A stretch of DNA of 64,000 nt, taken from positions 17,298,001 to 17,362,000 of the forward strand of contig OU612068.1 in assembly GCA_914767715.1 (NCBI GenBank), read 5' to 3'. The notes beneath the pieces are model-generated. The model saw nothing but the letters and a program-made list of their open reading frames with translations. It was not told the DNA's origin and did not search any database. Both the position numbers and the translations under genes were made by a program. Positions 1-12,639 of this stretch are shown one piece after another. Position 1 is the stretch's first letter; each line of letters starts with the position of its first letter. This DNA comes from Membranipora membranacea. Taxonomy: Eukaryota; Bryozoa; Gymnolaemata; Cheilostomatida; Membraniporidae.

Positions 1-1561
1 GTGATACACTTGTGTCTTGATGATTTTTTGAGAGGTGAGAAGCCAAAAACAGCTGTAACTCCTGGTCAAACAACGGGCCTAACCACAAGCAGTAAAAGCT
101 CGATCATTGAATCATCAATAAACACCTCAAACTAATAGTTATAGCAGCCAAGATCTACCATTGATTTGGGGTAGCTTTGTTTAGATTTTACCTATAAACA
201 GCATGGTTGGGAAAGCACAAGCCCTCTAATCAACACATCATCATCATCATCTCAACGAATTATATAATCATGTGTGTGGTCAACATAACAGTCGAATAAT
301 TGACAAGAATCAATCCCGCTAATCGCCCTGTAGGGATCCAAGCATGGCTGACTTTGAATGGGATCACTGTTAGCTGTGTAAATGATTCACATGGAACATC
401 AAAGCCTGGTCTTCCATAGGGGGATGCGTGGCTTAACATACCTTGTAATTGTTGAGCAAACAGGAAGGTGAGTTCCATGTTTGATACTCAAAGCTTGGGG
501 CTTAACATGTAAAGGATAGTTTTGGGCCTGAGTAGCTAGAAAGCTATGTACAAATTACAATCAAATAGGGCCCTAAAATCTTAGTAAACAATAGTAACCA
601 TTCTACTTCAAAGTGAACAAACAACATTGATGGGTGGACAAATAGGTTCAAGGGCTTGTTATTTCATTGTAACAAGTAAATGATAATGTTGAAGGCAGCT
701 ATTGCAAGTTTCAAAAAGATCAGGAATGTGCCAAAGCTAGTGGTTGAGGGAGGAAATGCAAAAATAATCAGCAATTCAAATGTTGTCGCAAAGATCAGGC
801 AAATCTTGTATGACCAGTGCCATGTCAATTTGTATGACAGCAAGTGCCATGTCACTTTGAGCGAGATCAAAATCACAGCCCAGAGGAAATACGGCTGCCA
901 CCCAATCAGCAAGTCAATCTGGAAAGGCTCTAATCGCTTAATGGCAGGATTCTATCCTGCTGGGAATCACTTTATTTGCCCATACAATGGAAACTCTACT
1001 CCAAAACCCAATTAGAGAGAATTTGAGATGCATGCCAGGGATAGTCAAGCACTAGGAAAACATTTGAGCAAAGTAGTAGAGTCCTCTTCAGTCCCCATCC
1101 AAAACTGCCAGCATGTGTAAAACCGTTCACAATCATGACAATTAGATGGCTTGGCATTCTAACGCATCTTAGCACACAAAGACACATGCTGGTAAAAGGG
1201 TTGAAGCCTTTGGAAAATTCAATAGTAACACCTTCAAGAATCGGATAACTGAATTTTCGTAGTAAAATTATTGACAGTGTTGAAGTAAGGGGATGTATCA
1301 TAATAACACGATGATACAATCGTAGCAACGCAGCACATGCCAGTTATGATGATGGGTTACATACAATACATGAATCATTACGAGACAATGTTGCGTGTTT
1401 CACTTTCTCACACATAACATGGACGTAGTACCTAACAATCATCATGCCTGACATGTAGACATTCCCAAAATCTACACATTACATTTACAACTGCCTATCT
1501 TGTGGGGAGCAATAAGTGATAAAAATACACTAATGCTACAATAATGTTTACAATCACCTAC
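1..1561. other. intergenic, no recognised gene
   Basis: Open frames at 680-1015 (+), 664-912 (-) and 996-1328 (-) overlap on opposite strands and match no family I recognise. The 664-912 minus frame is very hydrophobic, but composition alone could give this. A short stretch at 813-862 repeats a 'gtgccatgtca' motif twice. I see no RNA gene. A downstream part of the minus-strand signal-peptide exon at 1562-1640 could lie here, but I could not join one. Confidence 0.4.
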
Positions 1562-1640
1562 CTGGTAATGCCTGTTGAGTTGAGACCAGGTGGTTCAGAA
1601 CTAGTAGAATGGCAGATATCTGTATATGACGCGACATCAT
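1562..1640 (-). CDS. possible signal-peptide first exon, unknown gene
   Basis: Read on the minus strand, two adjacent ATG codons (1640-1635) open a frame of about 26 residues with a typical secretion signal: a short basic start, a hydrophobic core (ISAILLVLNHLV), then a polar STQQ stretch. It ends at a good splice donor (gtaggt, read on the minus strand at 1561-1556) in phase 1. The layout resembles the signal-peptide exons of the secreted genes further right. I could not find a convincing second exon in the remaining 1.5 kb, so the gene may run out of the window or the exon may be a chance open frame. Confidence 0.25.
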
Positions 1641-4600
1641 GTCAGCTTGAAGAGTCCCTTTGCACAGCGTACAGAGCAGAAACTATGGTGCTATTTCCGA
1701 GTTAGATCATCGTAGGGGGTTCTAAAGTAGGAGAGAACAAAATGTGAAAGTCACCGAATATGTGTCTAGCCTATATGAGAATTTACAACTATTAGCTTAT
1801 AGCAACAAATTCATTATACAGGGTTCAGCTTTGTTTATGCACAAACATACAGTGGGCTGTTATTTATGGCTAGATGAATTTCAATACAAAGCAAAAAGGT
1901 TTGCCAAAAATAACACAGAGCTCGGTTTTTATTCATTAGAATCAAATTGGCAGCAAAGTTTACATGGCTTCTAATTATCAGATCGGCATTGTAATTGGAG
2001 GCCGTGAGAAGTATATTCAGTCCCCCAAATTTCCTTCCGCTGATACCATATAAACGAGATCACTCAGAAAATGCTGTATCTGCAAGCAAGAGTTTTGTTG
2101 CATTATACCTTTGAAGTTTGTTTAGAAGTTAGACATTTGAACTTCGACAATATCTAGGCACACCACGTGAAAGAGAGCAATAGCATATAGATCAACTATT
2201 TTAAATCAACCCAAACCAAAGAGCAAAAGCAACATTGTTCGATGAGATCTAGCGATGACTAATATAATGCGAATGATCTCACTCATTTTACCATTTTATC
2301 ATCTTTGCAACTGTCCATCAACCACATTGATCTAGCAATTCACACAAGGTAATTCAGCTAATTAACTACAGTAATATAACCTTACCAGGACTAGGTCAGT
2401 TTAACTTTTGTTTCAACAAAGGCTGGCATGTGAAGAAGAAAAACTAATTATCTTATCTGACTCAAGTAACAGCTAAAGAGGTGACCATGAGAGAAACTAG
2501 ATATCAATTCACACACTGAAGTCTCGTCGATGAACGGTTATTATCATGTCAAGCTGGCAGAAGTCAGAACAATGAAGTTTCTTTCTTCAGCAGCAAACTA
2601 TAATTAAAGCTTGGGCTGCAGCGTTGACAAACAAAAACCCGACATCCACTTGAGTTTCTGGCAAATCAACCAGTACTGAAAAGTATGATGTTCAAAGCTT
2701 TCTACTCGACATCAAAGAGGATACAATTAAAAATGTGGATGACGATACTTCACTTTTAAAATGTTTTGGAACTCGAGGTCTGCAATGAAAATACTTTCAG
2801 AGATGTAAAAACATTGCAGGCAAGCCAACCTCTCCACGGGCATAAGGGGGTCCTCAAGGGGTTATCTTGGGTGCCTGGGGTTCGTTGCAAGAATGTAACA
2901 AATTGAGGATGGTGCACAGAGACCTGTGTCAGCAACGTTGATGATTGTCGAGAACACAAACTGTTTGCAACTATCCTCCCCAAACGATTTGCCCATCTAT
3001 CAATGTATATTTACCACTAGACTGACCATTTATCTCTTTGCCACCTACTTACCAAAACAGTGTGAGCAAAGCTGATTCAAGATTGTAAAAGTTCAGCAGA
3101 TATATCCTTTGCAAAAAACTGGATCCGTCAGACAAAAATTTGATTTTACTAGCTCCTAGCTACCTATGACAAGTTAATAGATATAGTAATTTCCCAAGCT
3201 TGTGCTAAATATATGGCTAAGATCTAATGCGATCTTGACCCTACGATGCCTAGTTGCCAAATGATACTTGGCCTTCAAATACCAATCATTCTATATAGTC
3301 CTCAAAATGTGTGAGCAAATCAACACCTTTCATTGAGACAACTAGACATCATAATGGGATAACTAGATGTCAACTTCTAATCCTAATCTATTTACTCACC
3401 AACAATATTGGCCATAATTTCAAGTCTTTACCTCTAATAAACTCACAGGTGATTAGCCATTAATCCCATCAAATTAGTGCACTGCCTCTTGATAGTTATG
3501 CAATAGACTATGAAAATAGTGAAATTTTCAGGTGGTCATTAACTTTGAAACTGTAAAACCTGTCAAAACTAAGACCAATATCGTAGAACTATAATAAAAA
3601 TGTCATTTTTCATCAAATCAGAAAAATCAGACGACATGTCACTCAATAGACAACCCACCTCCGAATAAATCAGGACAATGAGAATCTCCTTACCTAACTT
3701 TGGCGACTCCAACGTAACTATGCTAAAAGCAGATCCTCGTCTTACAACAAACTAAAGTATTTCAACTAACAGCGAGTGACCTTCTACGCCTTTGCATCCA
3801 GTCGCGATTTCGTGTAAAAATGTTTGAAGTTCAGCCGCTCACTGCCTTCCTTACAGCCTAACTCAATTGAGCGTATACTCTACATGTAACACGCTGATGT
3901 AGAAATGATGCGATGAATATTTCAAGTGGATTCGAGCATGCTGAGCGCTAACAACACTAATCAATAAATCTGAAATCAGATAAACCAAAACCATCACAAT
4001 AATGCAGTCTATAACGTACAATAACAACGTGATAATACTGTTCGCAACATTCAGTAAAGTTCGGCTACTCACCCCTGCGTGTAAATTGTAAAACCTGGCT
4101 AGTGTGAATGTATTTCTAGTGCTAAATAACTGCAGTCGGCTTGAAATACTTTCAGTAAACTGAAAACAGTATCAAAATTTAATCCCGCAAGGTATGCTAG
4201 CTATAGTATAATAATAATACTCTTAGGCTCACAATACACTGATCTTTGCGGCCTTGTAAAATGAGCCAATCACGATCAAGGAGGCCTTTCATTCATATCA
4301 TTGCCGATTATCTCTGTGGTAAAGTAAACCATTAAATTGAACTGAAGTGAAAAGTAAACTAGCTTATGATTTTTAAATTAGGTGGAAATAAATCTGTCAA
4401 GGAATGAAAGTTATGGTATCTTGTGATTGATTTGTTTTTGCGGTTTCCGTCTGGTATTTGACATGCTGGTAAATCCAACACATCTGCATTCAGCAATGTT
4501 TGTAGTGTGTAGTGTGCAACAAATCAATGGCTAATCATCTCAAAAAGCCTAAATCTGGGAATTGTCAAGAACAACTTGGGCTCTGCTATGTGATGCAAAC

Positions 4601-6657
4601 AGAGGCCCAAAATTTGGCTCTCCATTGGCAGTGCAATATCTAATGAATAAGCTATCATGACCGACAGAGCACTGTAAAAGCAATAAAAAATATGAAACTG
4701 TGCGTCATCGAAACATGACTCACAACAACTCCATAAAGCACTGACGAGCCGAACAGAACTTGATAGTTCAAGAAAGCTGTTTAGCAGCAAATGTTGACCA
4801 CATAAATAACTGCCGAGTAGAACCAAAAGACACACCTATCAACATTGAAAACTGATAGGCCCAATCAACTGTTATTTGTGGTTATTTTTAACGAGGGATT
4901 AGGATTAAAATTCACTGCGAAGAGAGCCTACTAGGTCAGAAAGAAAGCCTGAAAGGTCAGACAGAACAAAACATTTGCGATGAGGCATCTTTGTAAATTA
5001 AAATAATGAAACTTGTCAACATAAAGTGTACTGGCTGCACTAATAAGTGGCCTCCAGTTTTCTTCCGTTGCACTAGAAGGAAATTAGCATAGAAGATAGC
5101 AATCAAAAACTATTATTGTGTCAATGAGGCCAGGGATATCCCATCATACAGCAACAATAGATAACATGGTCGAGCCGACTGTTTTAAGCCACCGCTGCAG
5201 CGGCTCCATTCAAATGAGCCAACATTCCTGCTATTCAGAAGCGACAGGCTATGACAAAAGGACACAAAGTATTGGAATACCCTCAAATCCAGAGGCCTAA
5301 TCAAGTGTAAAAGGAAGAATACTTCCGAATGAATAAATTTGCTGAGCACTATGCAAATTCATCGATTGATTGCTTGCTCATCAGTTGATTTTTGCTGTGA
5401 TTTTTGTAACCAAAAATAGTTATTGGCTCGGTTCTTATGGGAGTCAGTTCACAATTTGAAGCATCAATTCATGGTTATTATTTACATTCAGAATGTTAAA
5501 GCATTGTACCCTGGTAAAAGTTTAGAACCATTTTTCTTCTTCTTTACTGCCATTATTCATAGATAACCTCAATTGTATAGAATCAAAAAATATGCACCCT
5601 TCATTAATTTCATAAACTTTCAGGTGCAATTTTGAACAGGAAATATCTAGATCCCACTAAATTTTTTTGAGAAAAGGTAAAGTCTATTATGGATACATAA
5701 ATTTGGTTTCTTATTTGTCTTTTGTTGAGATCATTCAGTAGTGAATGTTAATCTGGAACTTTCAAGCTTGCTGACTAAATAAGGAAGATTCTCAATAAAT
5801 TGGATCAGAAATTTGGATGGAACAAAAATATTTTTTCAAGGTACTCGAGTTGTCTTTCACTGTGACATGAAGAGACAACTCCGTAATAGATGTTTAGCTT
5901 GCGTTCAGAGTGTTTCCATGTTTATCAGTTTTTTTTAATTTACAAGAAAAGCCTTCAGTAGAGCACCGGGCTCACTGAAAATGCAAGTAGATTACTCAAT
6001 AGCTTAATAACCAAACAATTGTGAAATAAATGTGATAATGTTCACCTGAATCTTTGTGAAGTCTTTAAAAACCAGATCTTTCCTGCTGTGTTATAATTTA
6101 AGGCAGCAGATTTGTAAACTGTGGATCACCAGGAATCACAGAGCAATTGAACTTGCAAGGCCACTTTAGTGTCGGTTGCTTCATTATCTAGATATAATTT
6201 AATTTAATTGCCTAGAAGAGGACAAATTCTCACTTGCCACAACCATGTCTGTGCAGGGACTCGACAACACTAAGTATATTAATTTTGATAATGACTTCTC
6301 ATGTATAGACTATCATGGCTATACTTATATATTGTGAAAACTGATTGCATGCCTCCTTTCCAATAACCCATTACAGCTTGATAGATTTGTATTTGTACAA
6401 AAATACAACCTTATTGATCAGAATTATTCGTGAACACAGGTTCATAAATGCTGACTTAAGTGTATCGTCCTTGGTTGGTTGAAGTTACTCCTTGATTGGT
6501 ATTACTTGTTCTAACATCTTAAAATGTAGTAGGAAACTGGCCTCCATTTTAATAAGTCAAAACTAAGTTTGATCCCATGTAATTGTAATGTACTTATGAT
6601 AATCATTATGATTATGTATAGTATGTATGTATATGCAAGTAGGTAGTACTTAGTTTT
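1641..6657. other. intergenic, no recognised gene
   Basis: AT-rich sequence with only short open frames on both strands and no recognisable domain. The minus frames at 2756-2983, 3863-4072, 4524-4835 and 5113-5349 have no homology I can name and no flanking splice signals that link them into a gene. No tRNA or rRNA gene was seen. Unrecognised small exons cannot be excluded. Confidence 0.4.
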
Positions 6658-6686
6658 ACCAATGAACTCCCAGGGAGTTCATTGGT
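6658..6686. repeat. perfect 14-bp inverted repeat
   Basis: A near-perfect palindrome: 14-base arms (accaatgaactccc and its complement) around a single central base. It lies in AT-rich intergenic DNA and is probably the remnant of a foldback element. It is not next to a gene, so a terminator or regulatory role is not supported. Confidence 0.7.
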
Positions 6687-7185
6687 TTTACTCATCAAAT
6701 CATCATCATGCTAGCTATGTATATGTTTGTAGACCTATCTATATATACATGTGCAAGTATGTAAAATATTAATAATATATTGTATCATTTTATCATAGAA
6801 CTAACTCATAGTTGCAAATTTCTTATAACCTAGAAGAATAACTGTATATTCTGAGACATACTATTTATTTACGTTATTACATATATATGTATGTAGAACC
6901 AAGGACTGATGTAAAAGAAAGAACTGAAAAAATCATAAATCATAAAATATTATTTAGAGCTGTGTTGAAAGCATGTCATGCACACAAACCTTTCCAAATT
7001 GAACAGTTGTGTCTCATCATCAGTCTCCATGGTAGCATATGTGTACCAGTGACTGCATACAAGCTCCTAAGTCATTTTGCAAAACATTTCTGCAAAAACT
7101 TTAATTTTGTGAAATGAGAAATGAATATGCTTGATTCAGAATTACTATAATCACCTAAGCTCCCAAATTCTGCCTTGTAATATGC

Positions 7186-7263
7186 GGGTGCGTTCTATGT
7201 TCCGCTTCGCCGATGTTCCGCTGGTCTATGTTCCGCTTGAAATGGGTCTATAGTCCGCTGTTT
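7186..7263 (+). repeat. left copy of 'tctatgttccgc' repeat terminus
   Basis: Starts with gggtgcg, carries three spaced copies of a motif like tctatgttccgc, and ends gggtctatagtccgctg. A closely similar block lies in opposite orientation at 17768-17857. The bases just outside (gtaatatg at 7177-7184) resemble those just outside the right copy (gtgatatg at 17858-17865), as expected for a target-site duplication with one mutation. It is either one end of a large mobile element or one of two independently inserted short elements. Confidence 0.6.
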
Positions 7264-7593
7264 TTTAGACCACTGTATCGATCCTTATTCATCCATACAA
7301 ACTGCTCCATGTTAGTTTAGCCCATTATCAAGGACTAAATTAATCAACAGGACTAGACCTTCTTGCCCATTATAGACCACTAAACCAAGGAGTGACTGAA
7401 CTCCACAGCTGAATCTATAGATTGTGAAGATATTCCCCACTGAGTCACCAGTCCATGTACTGACTTTGACTCTTACATTATCTAATGATGGACTATTTAA
7501 GTGCATTGGAACAATGAGTAAGTGATTTGAATCAATTTAACCCTGTTTGAATGTACACTTATTGCATAGGACATCATTGCTGATGACATGCAA

Positions 7594-7729
7594 ATCACAG
7601 GCCTTCTGTAGTTGGTGCAAGTCCAGTGGTCGAGTGCCCCAGTGGCCGAGGCCTTTTCTTGAGAGAAAAGGCCTCGACCACTGGGGCACTCTACCACTGG
7701 ACTTGCACCAACTATAGAAGGCCTGTGAT
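7594..7729. repeat. foldback element, long nearly perfect hairpin
   Basis: Two arms of about 65 bases, almost fully complementary, meet around a short loop near 7662. The outer ends read atcacaggcc and ggcctgtgat. No coding frame is preserved; the open frame crossing it is a by-product of the symmetry. It fits a MITE or foldback element and would form a long stem if transcribed. Confidence 0.75.
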
Positions 7730-7764
7730 GCAAACCCTAACTTATGGAACTATATGACTGTCCT

Positions 7765-8034
7765 GCTTTCATAGCTTCTGTATTTTCTGGAAACCATTTT
7801 GGCGCTTACTTAATTTGTTGTTTTTGCATTGTCATTGCTGCCAGTCAGATTCCAAAATTCCTCGATTAAAGCAACAAATTAAGCAAATGTTAATGACCCG
7901 GAAATGTTAAACCGATTTTGAGCAGAAGTTTCTAAAGTCACAGCTGGAGAGCTGGCGCTTGAGACGAAGAAGACGCAGGTAAATACGCAGGTAAATAAGC
8001 AAGCGCCAACATGGTTTCAGAAGCTATGAGAGCC
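7765..8034. mobile_element. short element with inverted ends
   Basis: The left end gctttcatagcttctg is matched by the complement cagaagctatgagagc at the right end. Further matching blocks lie inside (gaaaccattttggcgctta against aagcgccaacatggtttc). Total length is about 270 bp with no coding capacity, consistent with a non-autonomous DNA element. It directly abuts the LINE fragment that follows. Confidence 0.55.
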
Positions 8035-9520
8035 AGCTGACAGAACAGATTTGCGACATTTCACAACAGTTTGACAAAGGAGAGGAAGCGGATGCCGGTT
8101 TCCTAGACTTCAGTAAAGCTTTCGACCAAGTTGACCACAATAATTTCTTCCGAAACTCGCTTATATCGGAGTTACCCCTCAAGCTACTTTCTAGGTACAG
8201 AGTCTACTAGAAGGTCAATCTCAAGTATTTACAGTTGATGGCCATAGTTATAGCCCACGCCAAGGTCATCCCAGGGTTCAGTAATTGGCCCAATCCTGTT
8301 CCTGGTCTACATAAACGACCTAGCTGACTCAGTCATATCCAAAACCCGCATGTTCGCAGACGATACGTCATCTGTTCGACCGGTGAAAACTTTTTCCAGC
8401 TCCAAAAAAATCTAGATGCCCTCCAAGTATGGGAGAGTAGTTGGAAGATGGAGTTCAATCCTCTCAAATGCGAACATGTTAAATTTACCCAAAAAAGAAC
8501 TAAAGGAGCCAACAACAACCACATACATAATGAAACAGATATCCCTAAGACAAAGGGTGTAAAATACCTAGGATTACGGCTGGAGAGCTCTCTTAGATGG
8601 AACGAAAACTTCAACTATATTACCAACAAAGCAGCCAGCATAAGGTGAGGGTTCATAAGAAGAGCACACAATACCATACTTTCTAAAACATCTCAGAGCA
8701 AAAGCTTACCCCATACCATACATGACAAGTTAGCTGGGCTCTATATCTGGTGGTGTATAAACTTGAAGGCTGGGTTGGTCTGGGGGCCCTAGGGGGCCCT
8801 AAAATACTCCCGCCGCCGGCCCCGGGTAACACCCCAGCCGCCCATGCTCTTAAAATATTTGATTTTCTGTAGTTTTATTGTGAGATAACTGTAATATACC
8901 AAATTCTAGCAAGTGTTACACAGAATTTTACTATGTATTAATGTTTAAACTAATGCAATTTGTTATAATAGGTTGAAAACTAGACCTCATGACAGCAAAA
9001 TAAGCATATAAAACTTCACTAAGCTCTTAGGTGCAAAAGTGGGGTGGTTATGGGATCATCTGGTCTCATAGGGTAATCAGCCCTTATATCTGGTGTTGCC
9101 CTACCAAATAGGGTAACATGTCATGTATGCCCCATACTCGTCAGGCCCATTCTAGAATACACATCATCAGTATGGGATGGTAGCCTGACGCAAGCACAAG
9201 CAACAAAGCTCGAAGCTGTGTAACGCAAGGCCGTGCGCATGTGTTTACAATGTTCCGCGGTCAGACCACACAACTAGCACCTCGCAGCTGATTGAACAAC
9301 TAGAATGGAAAAACCTAAGTACCAAAATGGCGAAGAATTGTACTCTTCCGAGCCATCCACTTTGGTAAAGTAGAGACTGACATGGGAGATTACATCAACT
9401 TCAACCCAACCCACATCAACCCACAGTACCTAATACCTCACTGCAGCACTGACCTCCACAAAAAGAGATTCTTTGTCTCCCCGCTAAATTGTGATCTTTG
9501 ATACTTGTAGATCCTCCTGT
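8034..9520 (+). mobile_element. LINE reverse transcriptase fragment, decayed
   Basis: Conceptual translation in shifting frames gives reverse transcriptase blocks in the right order: FLDFSKAFDQVDH near 8101-8142, GPILFLVYINDL near 8290-8325, the catalytic FADD box near 8353-8365, the WKMEFNPLKCE region near 8443-8475 and a C-terminal YLGLRLESSLRW block near 8560-8600. It continues after an insertion (8753-9084) with a C-terminal domain (RPILEYTSSVWDG near 9146-9181). Several frameshifts and stops show it is dead. The order matches non-LTR elements of the Jockey/CR1 type; the exact clade is not determinable by eye. Confidence 0.85.
8742..9095. mobile_element. 332-bp insertion in the LINE with 11-bp TSD
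   Basis: The LINE reading is interrupted between two copies of tatatctggtg (8742-8752 and 9085-9095), a perfect 11-bp target-site duplication. The inserted 332 bp begins gtgtataaacttg and contains an unusually GC-rich block (gggggccctagggggccc and cgccgccggccccggg near 8793-8830) in an otherwise AT-rich region. No coding frame is present. Length and duplication fit a SINE or other short non-autonomous element. No tRNA-like head was recognised. Confidence 0.7.
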
Positions 9521-9859
9521 GGCAGGTTAAGGTTACAGTAAATGGTGAAAATCTGGTTATACGATCTATGACACGGGCTAATACCGATAGACGAGCCTGA
9601 AAAAATACTGGAAACTTCAGATGAAGAAACGATTACTCTACAAGTATCAAGTAAGTATGGTATGCTTAATTGAGTTCAGTGGTAACTTCAGGCCTATATA
9701 TAGGCATGTCGGCAAAGAGAAATGCTTTCTCTCTGTTTCTGCTATTTGCAGCCGCTAGATGTCTGCCTGGCATCGACATCTGTTAGTTGCCAAATAGACA
9801 TCCGGTTACATAAAAGGCATCCAGGCACGTATTTGACAAAGGTGGATTGGTATGTAGCA

Positions 9860-10770
9860 GAGGAGGATGGATTGTAGTCACTCATCATCGGGGCGACAAC
9901 CCCATCTGAATAGGGCTGTAACAGCAAATATTAATGCTCTAAGCCCATTTGGTTGGGTTTGTTACACCAAAAATTTCTGCTCCAAGCCCATACAAATGGG
10001 TTTGTTACAGAAAGTATTACTGCTACAAGCTGTTGTACTAAAAATGTTTTCTGTAAATGGCCATCCGCCACACATCTCTGGTCTATCCTCAGCCTATGCA
10101 GATGAGTTTGTTACTGCTCCAAGCCCATATGGATGAGTAGTTGGCAACCATCAGTTGCCATATGGCCATTCGGATGGGTTTGTTACAGTCACACTTCGAG
10201 ATTGATACAAGGTGAAATGGATGGCCAGTTAGCATTGCCGCATGGGTATTCGTCATAAGCGGATGGCCCTTTTATGGAGATATGTTGCTGATGGCCATTT
10301 ACCGGACACATTTGGCTCATCTGGAAGAATGGTTACAGCAAATATTACTGCTCAAACAAAACCCACCCGGATGGAGTTGATTTAGCAAACATTACTATTC
10401 CAAGCCTGTCTGGATGGGTTTGTTGCAGCTATAATGCGAAAAATGTGGCCGGTCCACCACAAATCTTTACGTTAAAGGTCCATCCACTCATGACAAATAT
10501 CCATTTCACATTATATCAATTTCAAAGCTCGGCAGTCACAAACCAATCCTGTTGCAAATTTTGCAACCAGATGGCTTCATGGCAGATGTCAATTGTAAAA
10601 CAGACCCATCCGGATGGCTATTTGGCAACCGTTGGACACCAAATAGGCGTCCTGATGGGTTTCTTTCACAGCAAACTCCACCGTAACAAAACCCATCTCT
10701 GTCTAAAGTGCATTTGCATCTGTTACAAGCCAATCCTGTCCCATGAATTTTATGTCCGGTAGCGTTAAAA
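9860..10770. repeat. field of degenerate 'ccatccggatggg' repeats
   Basis: A phrase close to 'aagcccatacggatgggtttgttacag' recurs many times with changes (near 9945, 9985, 10090, 10120, 10170, 10400, 10600 and 10650), partly on the opposite strand. Much of the unit is a degenerate palindrome around ccatccggatgg. Related phrases occur near 18600-18720. The many open frames across this stretch are repeat artefacts. It looks like a decayed minisatellite or nested copies of a small foldback element. Confidence 0.6.
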
Positions 10771-11104
10771 GCAACCGGAAGCCTATTTGTCCGTTGGGCA
10801 ACCGACGGCTGCCAAATAGTAGGTTCTCATCGCAGAATAGCTATCAAAGTCCGAGAAGACAAATTTAGCATATTGTTTATACCTGGTTCTGGAAGTAGTT
10901 CATTGTGTTATGCGATTTTATCTCTGTTCGAACTCCACTGTTTTTGATGGCTATTGCACATTTGTCTCTAAGCGATCAACTTGCACTTCCAGTATGCCCG
11001 TTCATGTCTCCGGCCAAGATAAGCACATCTGCAGCACTGCAACAAACTGTCCAAAATCTGTCTTTGGCCTCCACATCACAGTCTTGCTGTTCGCATAGGC
11101 AGAA

Positions 11105-11400
11105 ACAGAGTTCAAATTGATAATCCCCTCAGATTACCTGGTTACATGACTCATCCCACACCATTCCTCGGTCTTATCCCGCCACTGTTGTACAGCTTGA
11201 CGCCATCGTCAATGTATCTTGCCTTTCCTCCAGGCCTTTCTCCTCCCATCTGGTCTCCTGTAGGCATATGTTACGCCTCACCATCGTATCAGCTATCTCT
11301 CTACTCTTATTTGTGAGTGTAGCAATGTTTAGGGCCGCTAGCTTGATAATCGTCTACCTCGCTCGCCTACTTTCCACAAGGTCCCCAACAAGGGAGATGC
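11105..11400 (-). mobile_element. LINE endonuclease fragment (APE type), antisense
   Basis: Minus-strand translation near 11343-11235 gives LAALNIATLTNKSREIADTM, then NICLQETRWEEKG and, after a frameshift, DDGVKLYNSGG and RPRNGVG near 11215-11160. These are the opening motifs of the apurinic-type endonuclease of non-LTR elements (RTE/CFDP2-like group), including the LQETRW box with its catalytic glutamate. Frameshifts and loss of the rest of the element show it is a dead fragment. The plus-strand open frame at 11268-11480 is its shadow. Confidence 0.8.
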
Positions 11401-12639
11401 CTTGGCATAGTCTGGTTCTCTCTGGTTTTATTACAGTCTGTGGCATAGTTTTTCCGGCCGGATGCTCTGCCTGTCGCTGAACCCGTCTCTATCCAGGATT
11501 GGGACTGGCTGAGTCTGGCACCGGATTGTACATTCCTCAAGCAAATTTTTCATAATATCATAATATCTACAAAACAACCACCTCTATTGCAGAAATAACT
11601 GTTGGTCTTGTTCTTGACTTTTTTGCTAGTTTTCATATTTTATCCTGCCCCCTACCTGTTCCAGCTAAGAATTGGTCACTTGCCATAGCACACCAGGACA
11701 TGTAGGTATATACATAAAGTACATAATTATTTTGCTTTATTTTTATCAGATCCTATGCGGAGAAAATTAGTTGTGCATTTGGCTGCGACTTGAGATGATT
11801 TCCACCAATCTACATCAGGTTTGTTAAGTTATCATGAACGTGAAAAATACCACTTGCCTTTGCCCCATAAGTGAGCCCAGAAGGTACAATATGAGGATTG
11901 AAAAAAAAACAAAGCTGAAAGACATAATGCATATGGTAATTCGCAGTTGGGCAGTAAAAATATTGACATTGAATGTACATCATATCAACTACCCTTGCGG
12001 ATAAACTATTTTGGTTCCAAGTTTCAATCAAGGTAATTTTGTACCGAAAAACATAATATGTCCTGATTGGGAGGTCTGCATCAACCCATCACCCTATCCC
12101 TAATGACAGGATACCAGTGCTAAGATGAGAAAGTGTCCATCTGTTCATCTTCACACTATTTCAGAGTGACCTACAGTGCTGGTTGGTAAATAGAATTGAT
12201 ATGTACGGGGATGTGAACTATCAGCTGAGGTGTTGAGCCGCTTGGAGGTAGTGTCCATCATGCCTACCGCGTATCGAGATATGGGTATGTACAAAGGTGT
12301 TACTTTCATTTTCATTCCATAAGTACTGTAACCAAAAAATAGCTTCTCTCTGCGGAAGTGTTTATATTTCTATTTATAGCAATCAGCAAATTTTTTTCCC
12401 CAGAAAGAAAGTATTTTTACAATCACAATACCTAAATTTGTTGTCAGTTGTTATAAGTTTTGATAGCAAGAGGTCCTGGGTTCAATTTCCCCTCTTGTTA
12501 TGAGAGATCTCCCTGCTCATATCCCATAACACGCCGAGCAACATAAACCAACACCAACTGAACTGACTCAAAAGTCGCCACTTCTCTAACGACGATTCTA
12601 CAACTATACTGTGTGGAACATTCTTAGTCTACCGACATC

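Noticed and set aside
680..1015. 111-codon plus-strand frame near the window start
   Set aside because: No domain, no splice context, overlaps two minus-strand frames, and includes a short internal repeat. Not enough to call a gene.
11268..11480. Plus-strand hydrophobic frame resembling a membrane protein
   Set aside because: It is the reverse complement of a recognisable LINE endonuclease, so the hydrophobic look is incidental.
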